Of a DNA stretch of 64,000 nt, positions 17,636-25,540 are shown one piece after another; within the stretch, counting starts at the first letter, position 1; each line of letters begins with the position of its first letter. The notes beneath the pieces are model-generated. The model was not told the DNA's origin, ran no database searches, and saw only the letters and a list, made by a program, of their open reading frames with translations. The stretch covers positions 3,658,001 to 3,722,000 of the forward strand of contig CP018783.1 of assembly GCA_002025645.1 (NCBI GenBank), given 5' to 3'. This DNA is from Curtobacterium pusillum (GTDB taxonomy: Bacteria > Actinomycetota > Actinomycetes > Actinomycetales > Microbacteriaceae). The position numbers and the translations under genes were made by a program.

Positions 17636-18832
17636 ATGAGCAACTCCTTCGTCGTCACGAACGCGCACGTGGTCCCCGTCTCCGCCCCCGAGTTCGACGG
17701 CACGGTCGTCGTCCAGGACGGCACCATCACCGCCCTCGGCCCGGACGTCACGCCGCCGCCGGGGCTCGAGGTCGTCGACGCCGGCGGCGCGTGGCTCGTG
17801 CCCGGCTTCGTCGAGGCGCACGGCCACGTCGGCATCCACGAGGAAGCCAACGGCGAGGCGGGCAACGACACGAACGAGATGACCGGCCCGAACATGGCCG
17901 GTGTCCGTGCGATCGACGCGATCGACATCGACGACGAGGGCTTCCGCGACGCCCTCGCCGGCGGCATCACCTCGATCGTCGTCAAGCCCGGCTCCGGCAA
18001 CCCGATCGGCGGCCAGAGCGTCGCGATCAAGACGTGGGGCGGTCGCACGATCGACGAGCAGCTCATCTCGGACTCGGTGAGCATCAAGAGCGCCCTCGGC
18101 GAGAACCCCAAGCGCGTCTACGGCGGCAAGGGGCAGACGCCGTCCACCCGCCTCGGGGTCGCCAAGATCATCCGCGACGCCTTCGTCGAGGCGCAGAACT
18201 ACCGCGCCGCCCGTGACGCCGCCGCCGCGAAGGACGAGCCGTTCGCCCGCGACCTCACGAAGGAGACGCTCGTCCGCGTCCTCGACGGTGAGCTCGTGTG
18301 GGACCAGCACACCCACCGCCACGACGACATCGCCACCGCGATCCGCCTGTCCGAGGAGTTCGGCTACCGCCTCGTCGTGAACCACGGCACCGAGGCCCAC
18401 AAGATCGCCGACGTCCTCGCCGAGAAGGACATCCCGGTCATCTACGGGCCGCTCTTCACCAGCCGTTCGAAGGTCGAACTCCGCGACCGCGGGATCCCGA
18501 ACCTCGCGACGATCGCCGCCGCCGGGGTCCGAGTCGCCATCACCACGGACGCCCCCGTCGTGCCGATCAACATGCTCGTCGACCAGGCGACCGCCGCGGT
18601 CAAGGAAGGCCTGCCGCGTCAGACCGCGCTCGAGGCGCTCACCACGAACCCGGCCGAGTTCCTCGGGTTCGGCGACCGCGTCGGTCGTCTCGCCGAGGGC
18701 TACGACGCCGACCTCGTCCTCTGGGACGGCGACCCGCTCGACGCCACCAGCCGCGCGACGCGCGTCTGGATCGACGGCAAGTCCGTCTTCGCGTGGGCCG
18801 ACGGCACCGGCGTCACCACCCCGCGCTGGTAG
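17636..18832 (+). CDS. Amidohydrolase-family protein (imidazolonepropionase-like)
   Basis: A 398-residue TIM-barrel metal-dependent hydrolase. The HxH metal motif is EAHGHVG (His62, His64). Downstream are WDQHTHRHDD, the His-bearing VVNHGTEAH and the catalytic Asp in TTDAPVVP. The composite N- and C-terminal beta-sandwich (DGTITALG, then AEGYDADLVLWDGDP) is typical of the superfamily. It is closest in feel to imidazolonepropionase-like or dihydroorotase-like enzymes of unknown substrate. No hut or pyr genes lie nearby. The upstream in-frame ATG at 17594 would lie before the -10 box, so the ATG at 17636 is preferred. Confidence 0.88.
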   Translation: MSNSFVVTNAHVVPVSAPEFDGTVVVQDGTITALGPDVTPPPGLEVVDAGGAWLVPGFVEAHGHVGIHEEANGEAGNDTNEMTGPNMAGVRAIDAIDIDDEGFRDALAGGITSIVVKPGSGNPIGGQSVAIKTWGGRTIDEQLISDSVSIKSALGENPKRVYGGKGQTPSTRLGVAKIIRDAFVEAQNYRAARDAAAAKDEPFARDLTKETLVRVLDGELVWDQHTHRHDDIATAIRLSEEFGYRLVVNHGTEAHKIADVLAEKDIPVIYGPLFTSRSKVELRDRGIPNLATIAAAGVRVAITTDAPVVPINMLVDQATAAVKEGLPRQTALEALTTNPAEFLGFGDRVGRLAEGYDADLVLWDGDPLDATSRATRVWIDGKSVFAWADGTGVTTPRW

Positions 18833-18842
18833 CGACTGCCCA

Positions 18843-18896
18843 GCCTGGAGGCACGGATCGCGACGTACGCGCACGTCCCGCCCCGCGCCTCCAGGC
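18843..18896. repeat. Family A palindromic repeat
   Basis: GCCTGGAGGCACGG (18843-18856) faces CCGCGCCTCCAGGC (18883-18896) with one mismatch. It lies between convergent genes. Confidence 0.82.
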
Positions 18897-18904
18897 CCAC
18901 GCGG

Positions 18905-18929
18905 CGTCTCGTCTCACCGAGACGAGACG
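18905..18929. terminator. Hairpin in convergent intergenic region
   Basis: CGTCTCGTCTC faces GAGACGAGACG across a three-base ACC loop, a perfect 11-base stem. It is followed by degenerate GACGAGACGCGAC repeats. It could end transcription from both sides, but there is no T tract. Confidence 0.55.
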
Positions 18930-18964
18930 AGACGCGACACAGCGAGACGCGACGCGGCGCGCGC

Positions 18965-19855
18965 TCAGACCTCGCGCGCCAGCAGGAAGTCGTTGATGCG
19001 CGCCGTGAGCTCCGCGTCGACGGACCAGGACGTCCCGTTCACCGAACGGATCGGGGCCGCCTGCCGCACGCTCGACACGAGCCAGGCGGCGTCCGCAGCG
19101 TGGAAGTCGTCGAGCGTGACGAGCGCGTAGGCGGTCTCGATGCCCGCTTCCTCGGCGAACCGGAACACGTCCGCCTGCGTGGTGCCGGCGAGGATCCCGA
19201 TGTCCGTGCGCGGCGTCACGAGCCGACCGTCGACGGACAGGATCAGGTTGGCGCGCGTGCCCTCGAGGACGTAGCCGTCGGTGGAGACGAAGACGGCGTC
19301 GTCGGCACCACGTCGGACGGCCTCGCGCAGCGCCGCCATGTTCACGCCGTACGACAGCGTCTTCGCGCCCTGCAGCAGCCACGGCGACGTGCGCTCCACG
19401 TCGTGCCGGTAGCCGCGGTCCAGCGTGACGACGGAGATGCCCTCCGTGCGGGCGGCGGTCGAGTCGGGGGAGGGGGCGCCGTACACCCAGCCGGTCGGGC
19501 GGTCGGTGCCCTCGACACCGCGGGTGAGGACGGTCTTGACGAAGGCCTCTCGGACCGGGTCGAGCCGGGCGCAGACCGCTTCGATCGCCTGCCGCCACGC
19601 GTCGGCGTCCGGCTCGGGCAGGTCGAGCATCGCCGCCGAGCGGCCGAACCGCGCGAGGTGCGGCTCGAGGGCCTGCGGGTGTCCGTCGACCACGGTGATG
19701 GTCTCGAAGACGCCGTCCCCGCGGGTGATGCCGAGATCCTGCACCTGGATGTGCTCCTCCAGCGGCTTCGCCCAGGTGAAGGCGTCCGCCGCGGGGTCGT
19801 GCGGTGCAGCGTCGCGCGAGGGCTGGTTCAGGACGGCGAGGACGGTTTCGGTCAT
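18965..19855 (-). CDS. pabC: Class IV aminotransferase, probable aminodeoxychorismate lyase
   Basis: A 296-residue fold-type IV PLP enzyme. The PLP Lys is in GAKTLSYG (Lys165). GDGVFET (near residue 47) and EGTRANLIL (near residue 200) are typical of aminodeoxychorismate lyases. That enzyme makes 4-aminobenzoate for folate by eliminating pyruvate. Branched-chain or D-amino-acid aminotransferases share the fold, so the exact reaction is inferred. No pabA/pabB neighbours are present. The frame extends to a TTG four codons upstream, but the ATG at 19855 is preferred. Confidence 0.8.
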   Translation of the reverse strand: MTETVLAVLNQPSRDAAPHDPAADAFTWAKPLEEHIQVQDLGITRGDGVFETITVVDGHPQALEPHLARFGRSAAMLDLPEPDADAWRQAIEAVCARLDPVREAFVKTVLTRGVEGTDRPTGWVYGAPSPDSTAARTEGISVVTLDRGYRHDVERTSPWLLQGAKTLSYGVNMAALREAVRRGADDAVFVSTDGYVLEGTRANLILSVDGRLVTPRTDIGILAGTTQADVFRFAEEAGIETAYALVTLDDFHAADAAWLVSSVRQAAPIRSVNGTSWSVDAELTARINDFLLAREV

Positions 19856-19889
19856 GCGCCCATCCAACCGCAGCGCGGCCGGGAACGAC

Positions 19890-20240
19890 CTAGCCGGCCT
19901 CGGGCAGGGCGCCCAGGAGCTTCCACACCGCTGGCGTCAACTCCGGGTGCTGCAGGGCGATGCGGCGCAGGCGGTGGTACTCCTCGCCGAGGCGGGTGCC
20001 CTGACCGGACGCCGGGTGCATGGACCACTGCGCGTTCCGCTGCCCGATCGCGGCGTCGAGCTCGACGGCGTCCGCGCGGAGGATGAGCACGACCTGCTCG
20101 TCGACGGTGGGGAGCGTCGGCATGAACTCCCACGGGTCCTCGCCCTGGCGGCTCCGGTGCTCGACGAGCATCGAGATCTCCTCTGCGGCCTCGGCACGCA
20201 GCACTTCGAGGCTGCGCCCCGCCCTGCGGGACTCAGCCAT
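19890..20240 (-). CDS. Conserved-looking hypothetical protein
   Basis: An unrecognised soluble protein of 116 residues. It is helical and charged, with a central hydrophobic strand-like segment (EQVVLILRADAVELDAAIG). It has no signal peptide or membrane helix. The start is the internal ATG giving MAESRRAG, since the longer frame upstream overlaps the divergent NUDIX promoter region. It ends 34 bases before the pabC-like start, so the two may form an operon. No function can be assigned. Confidence 0.65.
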   Translation of the reverse strand: MAESRRAGRSLEVLRAEAAEEISMLVEHRSRQGEDPWEFMPTLPTVDEQVVLILRADAVELDAAIGQRNAQWSMHPASGQGTRLGEEYHRLRRIALQHPELTPAVWKLLGALPEAG

Positions 20241-20304
20241 GATGCCCCCGCAGCACGCCTGCCATGGAAAAAGCCTACGCCAGAACTTCGGCCAGACTTG
20301 ACGC

Positions 20305-20829
20305 GTGAACCCGCGCGACGAGAGCAAGTCCCAGCACCCCGCCGTGGTCGTCGTCTACCTGGTACGCGACGGTGCCGACGGCCCCGAGGTGCTCCTCGGC
20401 GAGAAGCGGCGCGGCCTCGGCACGGGCCGCCTCGTCGGCCCCGGCGGCAAGCGGGAGCCGGGGGAGTCCGCGGTCGAGACCGCGGTGCGCGAGGTCGCTG
20501 AAGAGGTCGGCTTGCAGATCGAGGCGGACGACCTGGAGGCGCGGGGCACGTTGGACTACCGGTTCCCGTACCGTCCGTCCTGGTCCCAGGTCTCGGACGT
20601 CTTCGTTTGCCGCCGCTGGCAGGGCAGCCCGTCGGGCAGCGACGAGCTCGAACCACGGTGGATCCCGGTCGACGCCGTGCCGTACGACGCGATGTGGGAC
20701 GACGCGAAGTACTGGCTGCCGGGAGTGCTCGGCGGGGGATCGGTCCGGGCCCGCTTCACGTTCGCCGAGGACGACGCGACGGTGTCGGGCTACACCGGTA
20801 CCGGGGTCGAACCGCCGACCACCGACTGA
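20305..20829 (+). CDS. NUDIX hydrolase (8-oxo-dGTP diphosphatase-like)
   Basis: A 174-residue NUDIX protein. The full Nudix box starts at GGKREPGES and ends REVAEEVGL, matching Gx5Ex7REUxEExGU. The overall pattern (LLGEKRRGLGTGRLVGPGGK) resembles MTH1/MutT-type enzymes that clean oxidised purine nucleotides, but other nucleoside diphosphate substrates are possible. The start is GTG, six bases after CAGACT, a weak -10 match. A PEBP-like gene follows 17 bases later, probably in the same operon. Confidence 0.88.
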   Translation: MNPRDESKSQHPAVVVVYLVRDGADGPEVLLGEKRRGLGTGRLVGPGGKREPGESAVETAVREVAEEVGLQIEADDLEARGTLDYRFPYRPSWSQVSDVFVCRRWQGSPSGSDELEPRWIPVDAVPYDAMWDDAKYWLPGVLGGGSVRARFTFAEDDATVSGYTGTGVEPPTTD

Positions 20830-20846
20830 TCGACAGGAGACGCCGC

Positions 20847-21431
20847 ATGCCCAAGAACCCGATCGGCCTCCTGCTCCGGAACCGTCGCGCCGGCGAGGGG
20901 AGCCTGGTGTGGGCGGACCCGGCGCTCGCCGCACGCGAGGAGCCCTCGTCCACCCCGTCCTTCGCGCTGACGAGTCCGGCGTTCGCCCACGGTGCTCCGA
21001 TCCCGCCACGGTTCCGGGGACGCCTGCGTGGGGAGAACGTCTCGCCTCCGCTCGAGTGGACGGCGCCGCCGGCCGGGACGCGCGAACTCGTCCTGGTCGT
21101 CGAGGACCCGGACGTCCCGTTCCGGAAGCCGGCGACGCACGCGCTGACCTCCGGCATCGACCCGGACTCGCGGGGGTTGGTCGAGGGAGGGCTCACCGAT
21201 CCCGCGCCGGTTCCCGGACTCCGGCACGGCCATGGTCCGCTCGGTCGCCGCGGGTACGCCGGCCCGATGCCGATCCCGTCGCACGGCGCGCACGCCTACG
21301 TGTTCCAGCTCTTCGCACTCGATCGTCCGACGGACCTCGCGTCCGGCTTCCGGCTCAGCGAGGCGCGGGCCGTCATGGCCGGGCACGTCCTGGCGCGTGC
21401 ACGGCTCGACGGTACGTACGAGATCGCCTGA
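20847..21431 (+). CDS. YbhB/YbcL (PEBP/Raf kinase inhibitor-like) protein
   Basis: A 194-residue protein of the phosphatidylethanolamine-binding fold. It has the ligand-site segments ENVSPPLEW, LVVEDPDVPF, a central His-containing GPMPIPSHGAHAY and YVFQLFALD. Bacterial members are cytosolic and of unclear function. The first 35 residues are a family-external extension. A good AGGAGA site precedes the ATG. A second paralogue lies at 44,427-44,954. The two share the core motifs but differ clearly in sequence. Confidence 0.85.
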   Translation: MPKNPIGLLLRNRRAGEGSLVWADPALAAREEPSSTPSFALTSPAFAHGAPIPPRFRGRLRGENVSPPLEWTAPPAGTRELVLVVEDPDVPFRKPATHALTSGIDPDSRGLVEGGLTDPAPVPGLRHGHGPLGRRGYAGPMPIPSHGAHAYVFQLFALDRPTDLASGFRLSEARAVMAGHVLARARLDGTYEIA

Positions 21432-21453
21432 GGCGTCGCGTCCGCGCGCCGGG

Positions 21454-21738
21454 TCAGCGGGTCTGGGTGCGGGTGCTGCCGGTGCGGGCTTCCTCGGCAG
21501 CGGCCATGACGTCGGCGTCGCCGCTGCGGCCACCGAGCGGGCGGACGAAGAAGTCGATGATGCCGAACACGATCGCGCCGACCATGGCGAACATCGCCCA
21601 GCCCACGAACAGGCCCGCGACGTTCCGGCCGTCGGCGGGTGCGAGGAACACGCTCGCCGCGTAGAAGCCGACCGTCAGCACGAGGAACACGACGACGACG
21701 GTGACGAGGACGCGGTGCCAGGCGATGCGGGGGTTCAT
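21454..21738 (-). CDS. Small two-helix membrane protein
   Basis: A hypothetical protein of 94 residues with two transmembrane helices (about residues 9-30 and 40-63). A short cytoplasmic tail is rich in Thr and Arg. It converges on the PEBP gene. The ATG is preceded by TATCCT six bases upstream, which supports this start over the longer frame and suggests a leaderless transcript. No family is recognised. Confidence 0.7.
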   Translation of the reverse strand: MNPRIAWHRVLVTVVVVFLVLTVGFYAASVFLAPADGRNVAGLFVGWAMFAMVGAIVFGIIDFFVRPLGGRSGDADVMAAAEEARTGSTRTQTR

Positions 21739-21786
21739 GTCCCCAGGATACTCGCGGCCTGACACGTCACCGGTCGCGGGCGATCG

Positions 21787-21804
21787 ACGATGCACGTGCA
21801 TCGT
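21787..21804. repeat. Perfect 18-base palindrome
   Basis: ACGATGCACGTGCATCGT reads the same on both strands. It lies upstream of the small membrane protein and could be an operator. It sits at the edge of a repeat-rich tract. Confidence 0.7.
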
Positions 21805-21805
21805 G

Positions 21806-22002
21806 CGACGTCACGCCGGTCGATCGACCCGTGCGGTGTCGAAGGATGCGCACGCACCCGATGCGTTCGTACCGTTCGACATCACGCTCGTCGATCGACG
21901 CGTGCGGTGTCGGACACCGGGCGTCACCGGTCTTCGGGTCGCCAGCGGTGTCACCGGCCCGCCGCCCGTGGCGTCAGCGGCCCGCCCGCGGCGTCACCGG
22001 TC
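21806..22002. repeat. Repeat-rich tract beyond the DUF3533-like gene
   Basis: Two 36-base direct repeats (21806-21841 and 21877-21912, 32 of 36 identical, ending GTGCGGTGTCG) are followed by four copies of GYGTCASCGGYC. These are at 21921, 21948, 21971 and 21991. The last copy covers the stop codon of the neighbouring minus-strand gene. Confidence 0.7.
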
Positions 22003-23610
22003 CGCGTGGCGACCGTGGGAACGGCCGTCGTCCGCGTCGCGACCCGACGCGTCGGACCGGACGGGGGACCTGGAAGCGTCCACGCGGGGGACGGGGCGGG
22101 TCCGTGGGCCGGTTCCCGCGCCTCCAGGCCGCTGCACGGCACCGGTGCGGTCCGTGCCCCCGCGCACCACGGGGATGCGCCCGGTCGGCGTGGTCTCGGT
22201 CTCGAGGCCGTCGCGACCGCCCATGAAGACGTCGCCGTTCGCGCGGTCGTCCTCCCAGTCGGAGTCGCGCAGCACACTGAGGGTGCCGGTCTCCGTCGAG
22301 GTCAGCCCGTGGCGCTCGAGCTCGGCGTCGCGTTGCGTGCCGAGGAACTCGCGGTTGGCGGTCTGGGCGTCCTGGAACATCGTGGTGCGGCCGGTGACGA
22401 TGGCGCGGATGCGGCGGCGCTCCCACCACATCTTGCCGAAGTACATGAGCACGAGTCCGGCACCGGCGTAGCAGGCCATCGTGATGAGGCCGCGCGAGTA
22501 CGACGGGCCGACGCCGTAGATCTGGTGCTTGATCATGTCGACCATGCTCGAGCCGACGACGACGTTGTTGAGCCACGCGAAGGGCTCCGGCATGAACCAC
22601 TTCGGGTACGCGCCGCCGGACGAGGGCATCGACAGGAAGACGAAGCAGATCATGGCCGGCGCGGCGATGAACCGGCCGACGAAGTAGCTCAGGCCGTTGA
22701 CCGCCAGGCCGATCGCGACGATCCAGCCCCACGCGATGAGGACGAGTTCGATCCAGTGCCCGTGGATCGCGCCGACGACGGGGCCGGCGAGCGTGTTCGT
22801 GATGAGCGAGATGACGAGGCCGCCGACGACGATGACCGCCATGCGCGTGCGGTGTCGGAGCGGGCCGCCCATGATGCCGATGAACATCGCGACCATGTAG
22901 CCGCCGATGCACCACGCGAGCATGACGTACATGGCGACGGTGCCGTACTCGTCCCAGGCGGGGAGCGGCGCGAGCTCCGTGACGGTCGGCGCGGCCACCC
23001 CGATGCCGGTCAGGACCGTGCTGAGGGCGACCGGGACGAGCGAGGCGACCTGGAACTGGTGCGCCGTCGCTTTGAAGACCTCGTTCGTCGACGGGTCGTA
23101 CGCCACCGCCATGGTGCCGGCGAGGACGTCGCGCTTCGCCTGCGCGAGGGAGTCGTAGGTGTGGAAGAGGTACTCGCCGGGGAGCGCCTTCTGCATGGCG
23201 GCGACGAGGGTCGGGTCGCTGCCGACCAGGGCGATGGGGACGTCGTGCGGGTGCGGGGCGTGGAACGCGAAGACGTAGCAGAGGCAGAAGCCGACGATGA
23301 AGAAGAGCGGCATCCAGAGCTGCAGGCCGATCAGCTGGAGCGACGGGTGGAGCGTGCCGAACCAGCGCCGGTAGCGGCTGATGCGCTGCGGCTCCGGGAC
23401 GGGCGCCTGTCGGACACGTGCGTTGCCGCCGCCGCCGTTGCCGGTGCGGCTCGGGCGGGTGCCGGCGACCGGGGCGCCGCGGCGGGGTCTCGATCCGCCA
23501 CGGGTGGAGGGACGCGTCGCGCGCTGCTTCGGAGCGGAGTTCTGCCTCGGCCCACCGTCACGATCCGGGAGGTCGTTGTTCCTGGGGACGTCGTTCCGCG
23601 GCGTGCTCAC
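21994..23610 (-). CDS. ABC-2/YhgE-like (DUF3533-like) membrane protein
   Basis: A 538-residue protein. An Arg/Pro/Gly-rich cytoplasmic N-terminus (1-90) is followed by a first transmembrane helix near 95-120. An extracytoplasmic domain of about 100 residues comes next, then five further helices (about 225-410) and a long polar tail. This matches the ABC-2 permease-like YhgE/DUF3533 group, whose role is unclear (export or phage reception have been proposed for relatives). The start is GTG, with an AGGAG about 12 bases upstream. The tail is low-complexity and contains a family-A-like arm. No ABC ATPase lies next to it. Confidence 0.75.
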   Translation of the reverse strand: MSTPRNDVPRNNDLPDRDGGPRQNSAPKQRATRPSTRGGSRPRRGAPVAGTRPSRTGNGGGGNARVRQAPVPEPQRISRYRRWFGTLHPSLQLIGLQLWMPLFFIVGFCLCYVFAFHAPHPHDVPIALVGSDPTLVAAMQKALPGEYLFHTYDSLAQAKRDVLAGTMAVAYDPSTNEVFKATAHQFQVASLVPVALSTVLTGIGVAAPTVTELAPLPAWDEYGTVAMYVMLAWCIGGYMVAMFIGIMGGPLRHRTRMAVIVVGGLVISLITNTLAGPVVGAIHGHWIELVLIAWGWIVAIGLAVNGLSYFVGRFIAAPAMICFVFLSMPSSGGAYPKWFMPEPFAWLNNVVVGSSMVDMIKHQIYGVGPSYSRGLITMACYAGAGLVLMYFGKMWWERRRIRAIVTGRTTMFQDAQTANREFLGTQRDAELERHGLTSTETGTLSVLRDSDWEDDRANGDVFMGGRDGLETETTPTGRIPVVRGGTDRTGAVQRPGGAGTGPRTRPVPRVDASRSPVRSDASGRDADDGRSHGRHADR

Positions 23611-23734
23611 TCGGCGTTGCGCTCCTGTTCTGGGTCGGGCCGCCAGGATACGCCCGGAGGGCTGCTCACGCGCTGGGGCGTCGCCGCGGCCGGCCGCCGC
23701 CGGCCGCCGCTGGTCGTCGCGGCCGCCGCGACGT

Positions 23735-25423
23735 TCAGGAGCGGCTGCGGGAAGCCTGGGCCGAGTCCATCGCGAGCTCTTCCGCGTCGAGCGTCACGAG
23801 CACCCGGCGCATGACCTCCTCGTCGAGGTTCCCCTTCTCGCGTTCCTCGAGCACGATCTCCCGACGTCGGTCGAGCAGCTCCCGACGGATGTCCTGGATC
23901 TGCGAGCCCCGGAGGCGGACCGGGGCGTTGCGCTCCTCGTCCTCCTCTTCCTCGGCGTCGCGGCGGAAGGTCTCGGCCTGCCGTTCGAGTCGGGCCTTCA
24001 GCCGGTTCACCACGGAGTCGACGGCTTCGGTGCCGAACTGTTGCGCCCAGTCGGGGCGACGTTTCTCGAGCAGCTCGATCGCGGCCTCGGTCGTGCGCTG
24101 GTTGAGCCGCATCTCGCTGCGGATGTCCTCGTCGTCCTCGGCCGGGTCCTGCACCTTGAGGGACCGGATGACGAACGGGAGGGTCAGCCCCTGGAGCAGC
24201 AGGGTGCCGACGGTCACGATGAACGCGATGACGAAGATGGTGTCCTGCGCCGGGATCTTCGTCGGACTGGCGACGACGGACACCGCGGCCGCCAGGGTGA
24301 CCACGCCGCGCATGCCCGTCCACGAGATGACCGTGAGCTCGCGCCAGTTGAGCTTCGGTTCGGCCGAGCCGCGCATCCACCGCAGTGAGGGGTGCCCGCG
24401 GGACAGGCGGATGCGCAGTGGTCGGAGCCATCGGCCGTTGAACCGGTTCCGGACGTACGACTCGAAGATGAACAGCGGCCGCACCAGGATCACCACGACG
24501 AGCACCACGCCGGCGGCTGTCAACGTCTGCGTCAGACTGCGCTCGCTCTCGACGAGGTCCTGCACGACGGTGTTGAGCTGCAGGCCGATGAGGGCGAAGA
24601 CGAACCCCTCGAGGATGACGTCGATGCTGGTCCACAGCGGACGCTCCTGCAGGCGGGTCGCGTAGCCCTCCTTCGGCGAGTTGTAGCCGATGTACAGGCC
24701 GGCGGTGACGACCGCGATGACCCCGGAGCCGGACAGGTCCTCCGCCAGGATGTACGCCACGAACGGCAGCAGGATGCTCATGATCGTCTCGACCACCGGG
24801 TCGTTGATCCGCATCCGGATCCAGTGCACGAGCACACCGAGCACGATGCCGACCGCGAGGCCGACGCCGATCGCGAGCCCGAAGATCCCGAGGTCCTGCC
24901 ACACCGTGAGCGAGGTGCCGGCGATGATCAAGGTGAACACCCGCACCAGGGTCAGCGAGGCCGCGTCGTTGATCAGGCTCTCGCCGGACAGCACCGTCAT
25001 CACCCGCCGGGGGAGCCCGAGCTTGCGGCCGATCGCGGCGGCCGACACGGCGTCCGGCGGGGCCACGATCGCACCGAGCAGGATCGCGGCCGGCAGGGTC
25101 ATGTCGGGGATGAGGAAGTACGCGACCACGCCGACCGCCAGCGCCGTGATGATCACGAGGAAGATGCCGAGTCGGCGGATCTGCTTGATGGACTGCCGGA
25201 AGCTCTGCCACGACACGTCGAGTGCCGCCGAGTAGAGCAGCGGCGGCAGGATCAGGGTGAGGATGACCTCGGAGTCGATCTCGATCGGCGGGAGCCCCGG
25301 CAGGAACGACGCCGCGAGTGCGACCGCGGTCACGAGCAGTGGAGCGGGCAGCCCCTTCGCGCGAGCGAACCCGGTCACCGCGAGCGATCCGACCAACAGG
25401 ATGAGGAGCTCGACGGTGTCCAT
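23735..25423 (-). CDS. CPA1-family Na+/H+ antiporter
   Basis: A cation:proton antiporter of about 562 residues with around 12 hydrophobic helices (residues 3-420) and a long charged C-terminal tail. Conserved features are the GAIVAPPDAVSAAA segment, the ion-binding SGESLINDAASL and the later ISWTGMRGVVTLA motif. The CPA1 family exchanges Na+ or K+ for H+ across the cell membrane. The tail carries an acidic stretch (AEEEEDEERN) and is likely regulatory. The start is the second of two nearby ATGs, because the first is only one base from the GGGAG sequence. It diverges from the PiT gene. Confidence 0.9.
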   Translation of the reverse strand: MDTVELLILLVGSLAVTGFARAKGLPAPLLVTAVALAASFLPGLPPIEIDSEVILTLILPPLLYSAALDVSWQSFRQSIKQIRRLGIFLVIITALAVGVVAYFLIPDMTLPAAILLGAIVAPPDAVSAAAIGRKLGLPRRVMTVLSGESLINDAASLTLVRVFTLIIAGTSLTVWQDLGIFGLAIGVGLAVGIVLGVLVHWIRMRINDPVVETIMSILLPFVAYILAEDLSGSGVIAVVTAGLYIGYNSPKEGYATRLQERPLWTSIDVILEGFVFALIGLQLNTVVQDLVESERSLTQTLTAAGVVLVVVILVRPLFIFESYVRNRFNGRWLRPLRIRLSRGHPSLRWMRGSAEPKLNWRELTVISWTGMRGVVTLAAAVSVVASPTKIPAQDTIFVIAFIVTVGTLLLQGLTLPFVIRSLKVQDPAEDDEDIRSEMRLNQRTTEAAIELLEKRRPDWAQQFGTEAVDSVVNRLKARLERQAETFRRDAEEEEDEERNAPVRLRGSQIQDIRRELLDRRREIVLEEREKGNLDEEVMRRVLVTLDAEELAMDSAQASRSRS

Positions 25424-25502
25424 GCCGTCCATTCTCCCATCGGAATGGTTCCGAATCTGAACGAGTCCGAAGGCGACATGAACGGCAGGTGTCCGGGAGG
25501 GT

Positions 25503-25532
25503 TTGCCCTGGAGGTGCCTGATGGGGAACACT
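25503..25532 (+). promoter_or_regulatory. Probable promoter of the phosphate transporter gene
   Basis: TTGCCC (25503-25508), an 18-base spacer and AACACT (25527-25532) lie eight bases before the GTG at 25541. This supports that start and a nearly leaderless mRNA. Confidence 0.4.
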
Positions 25533-25540
25533 GGCCCGCG

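Noticed and set aside
18930..18964. GACGAGACGCGAC tract as a tandem repeat of interest
   Set aside because: It is short and degenerate and best explained as flank of the hairpin at 18905-18929.
23665..23734. GGCCGCCGGCCGCC tract between the antiporter and the DUF3533-like gene
   Set aside because: It is simple GC-rich sequence with self-complementary chance stems. No gene or repeat family is supported.
24392..25540. N-terminal extension of the PiT transporter
   Set aside because: The translation opposite the antiporter gene is not protein-like. The PiT family begins at the VDITLIVV segment.
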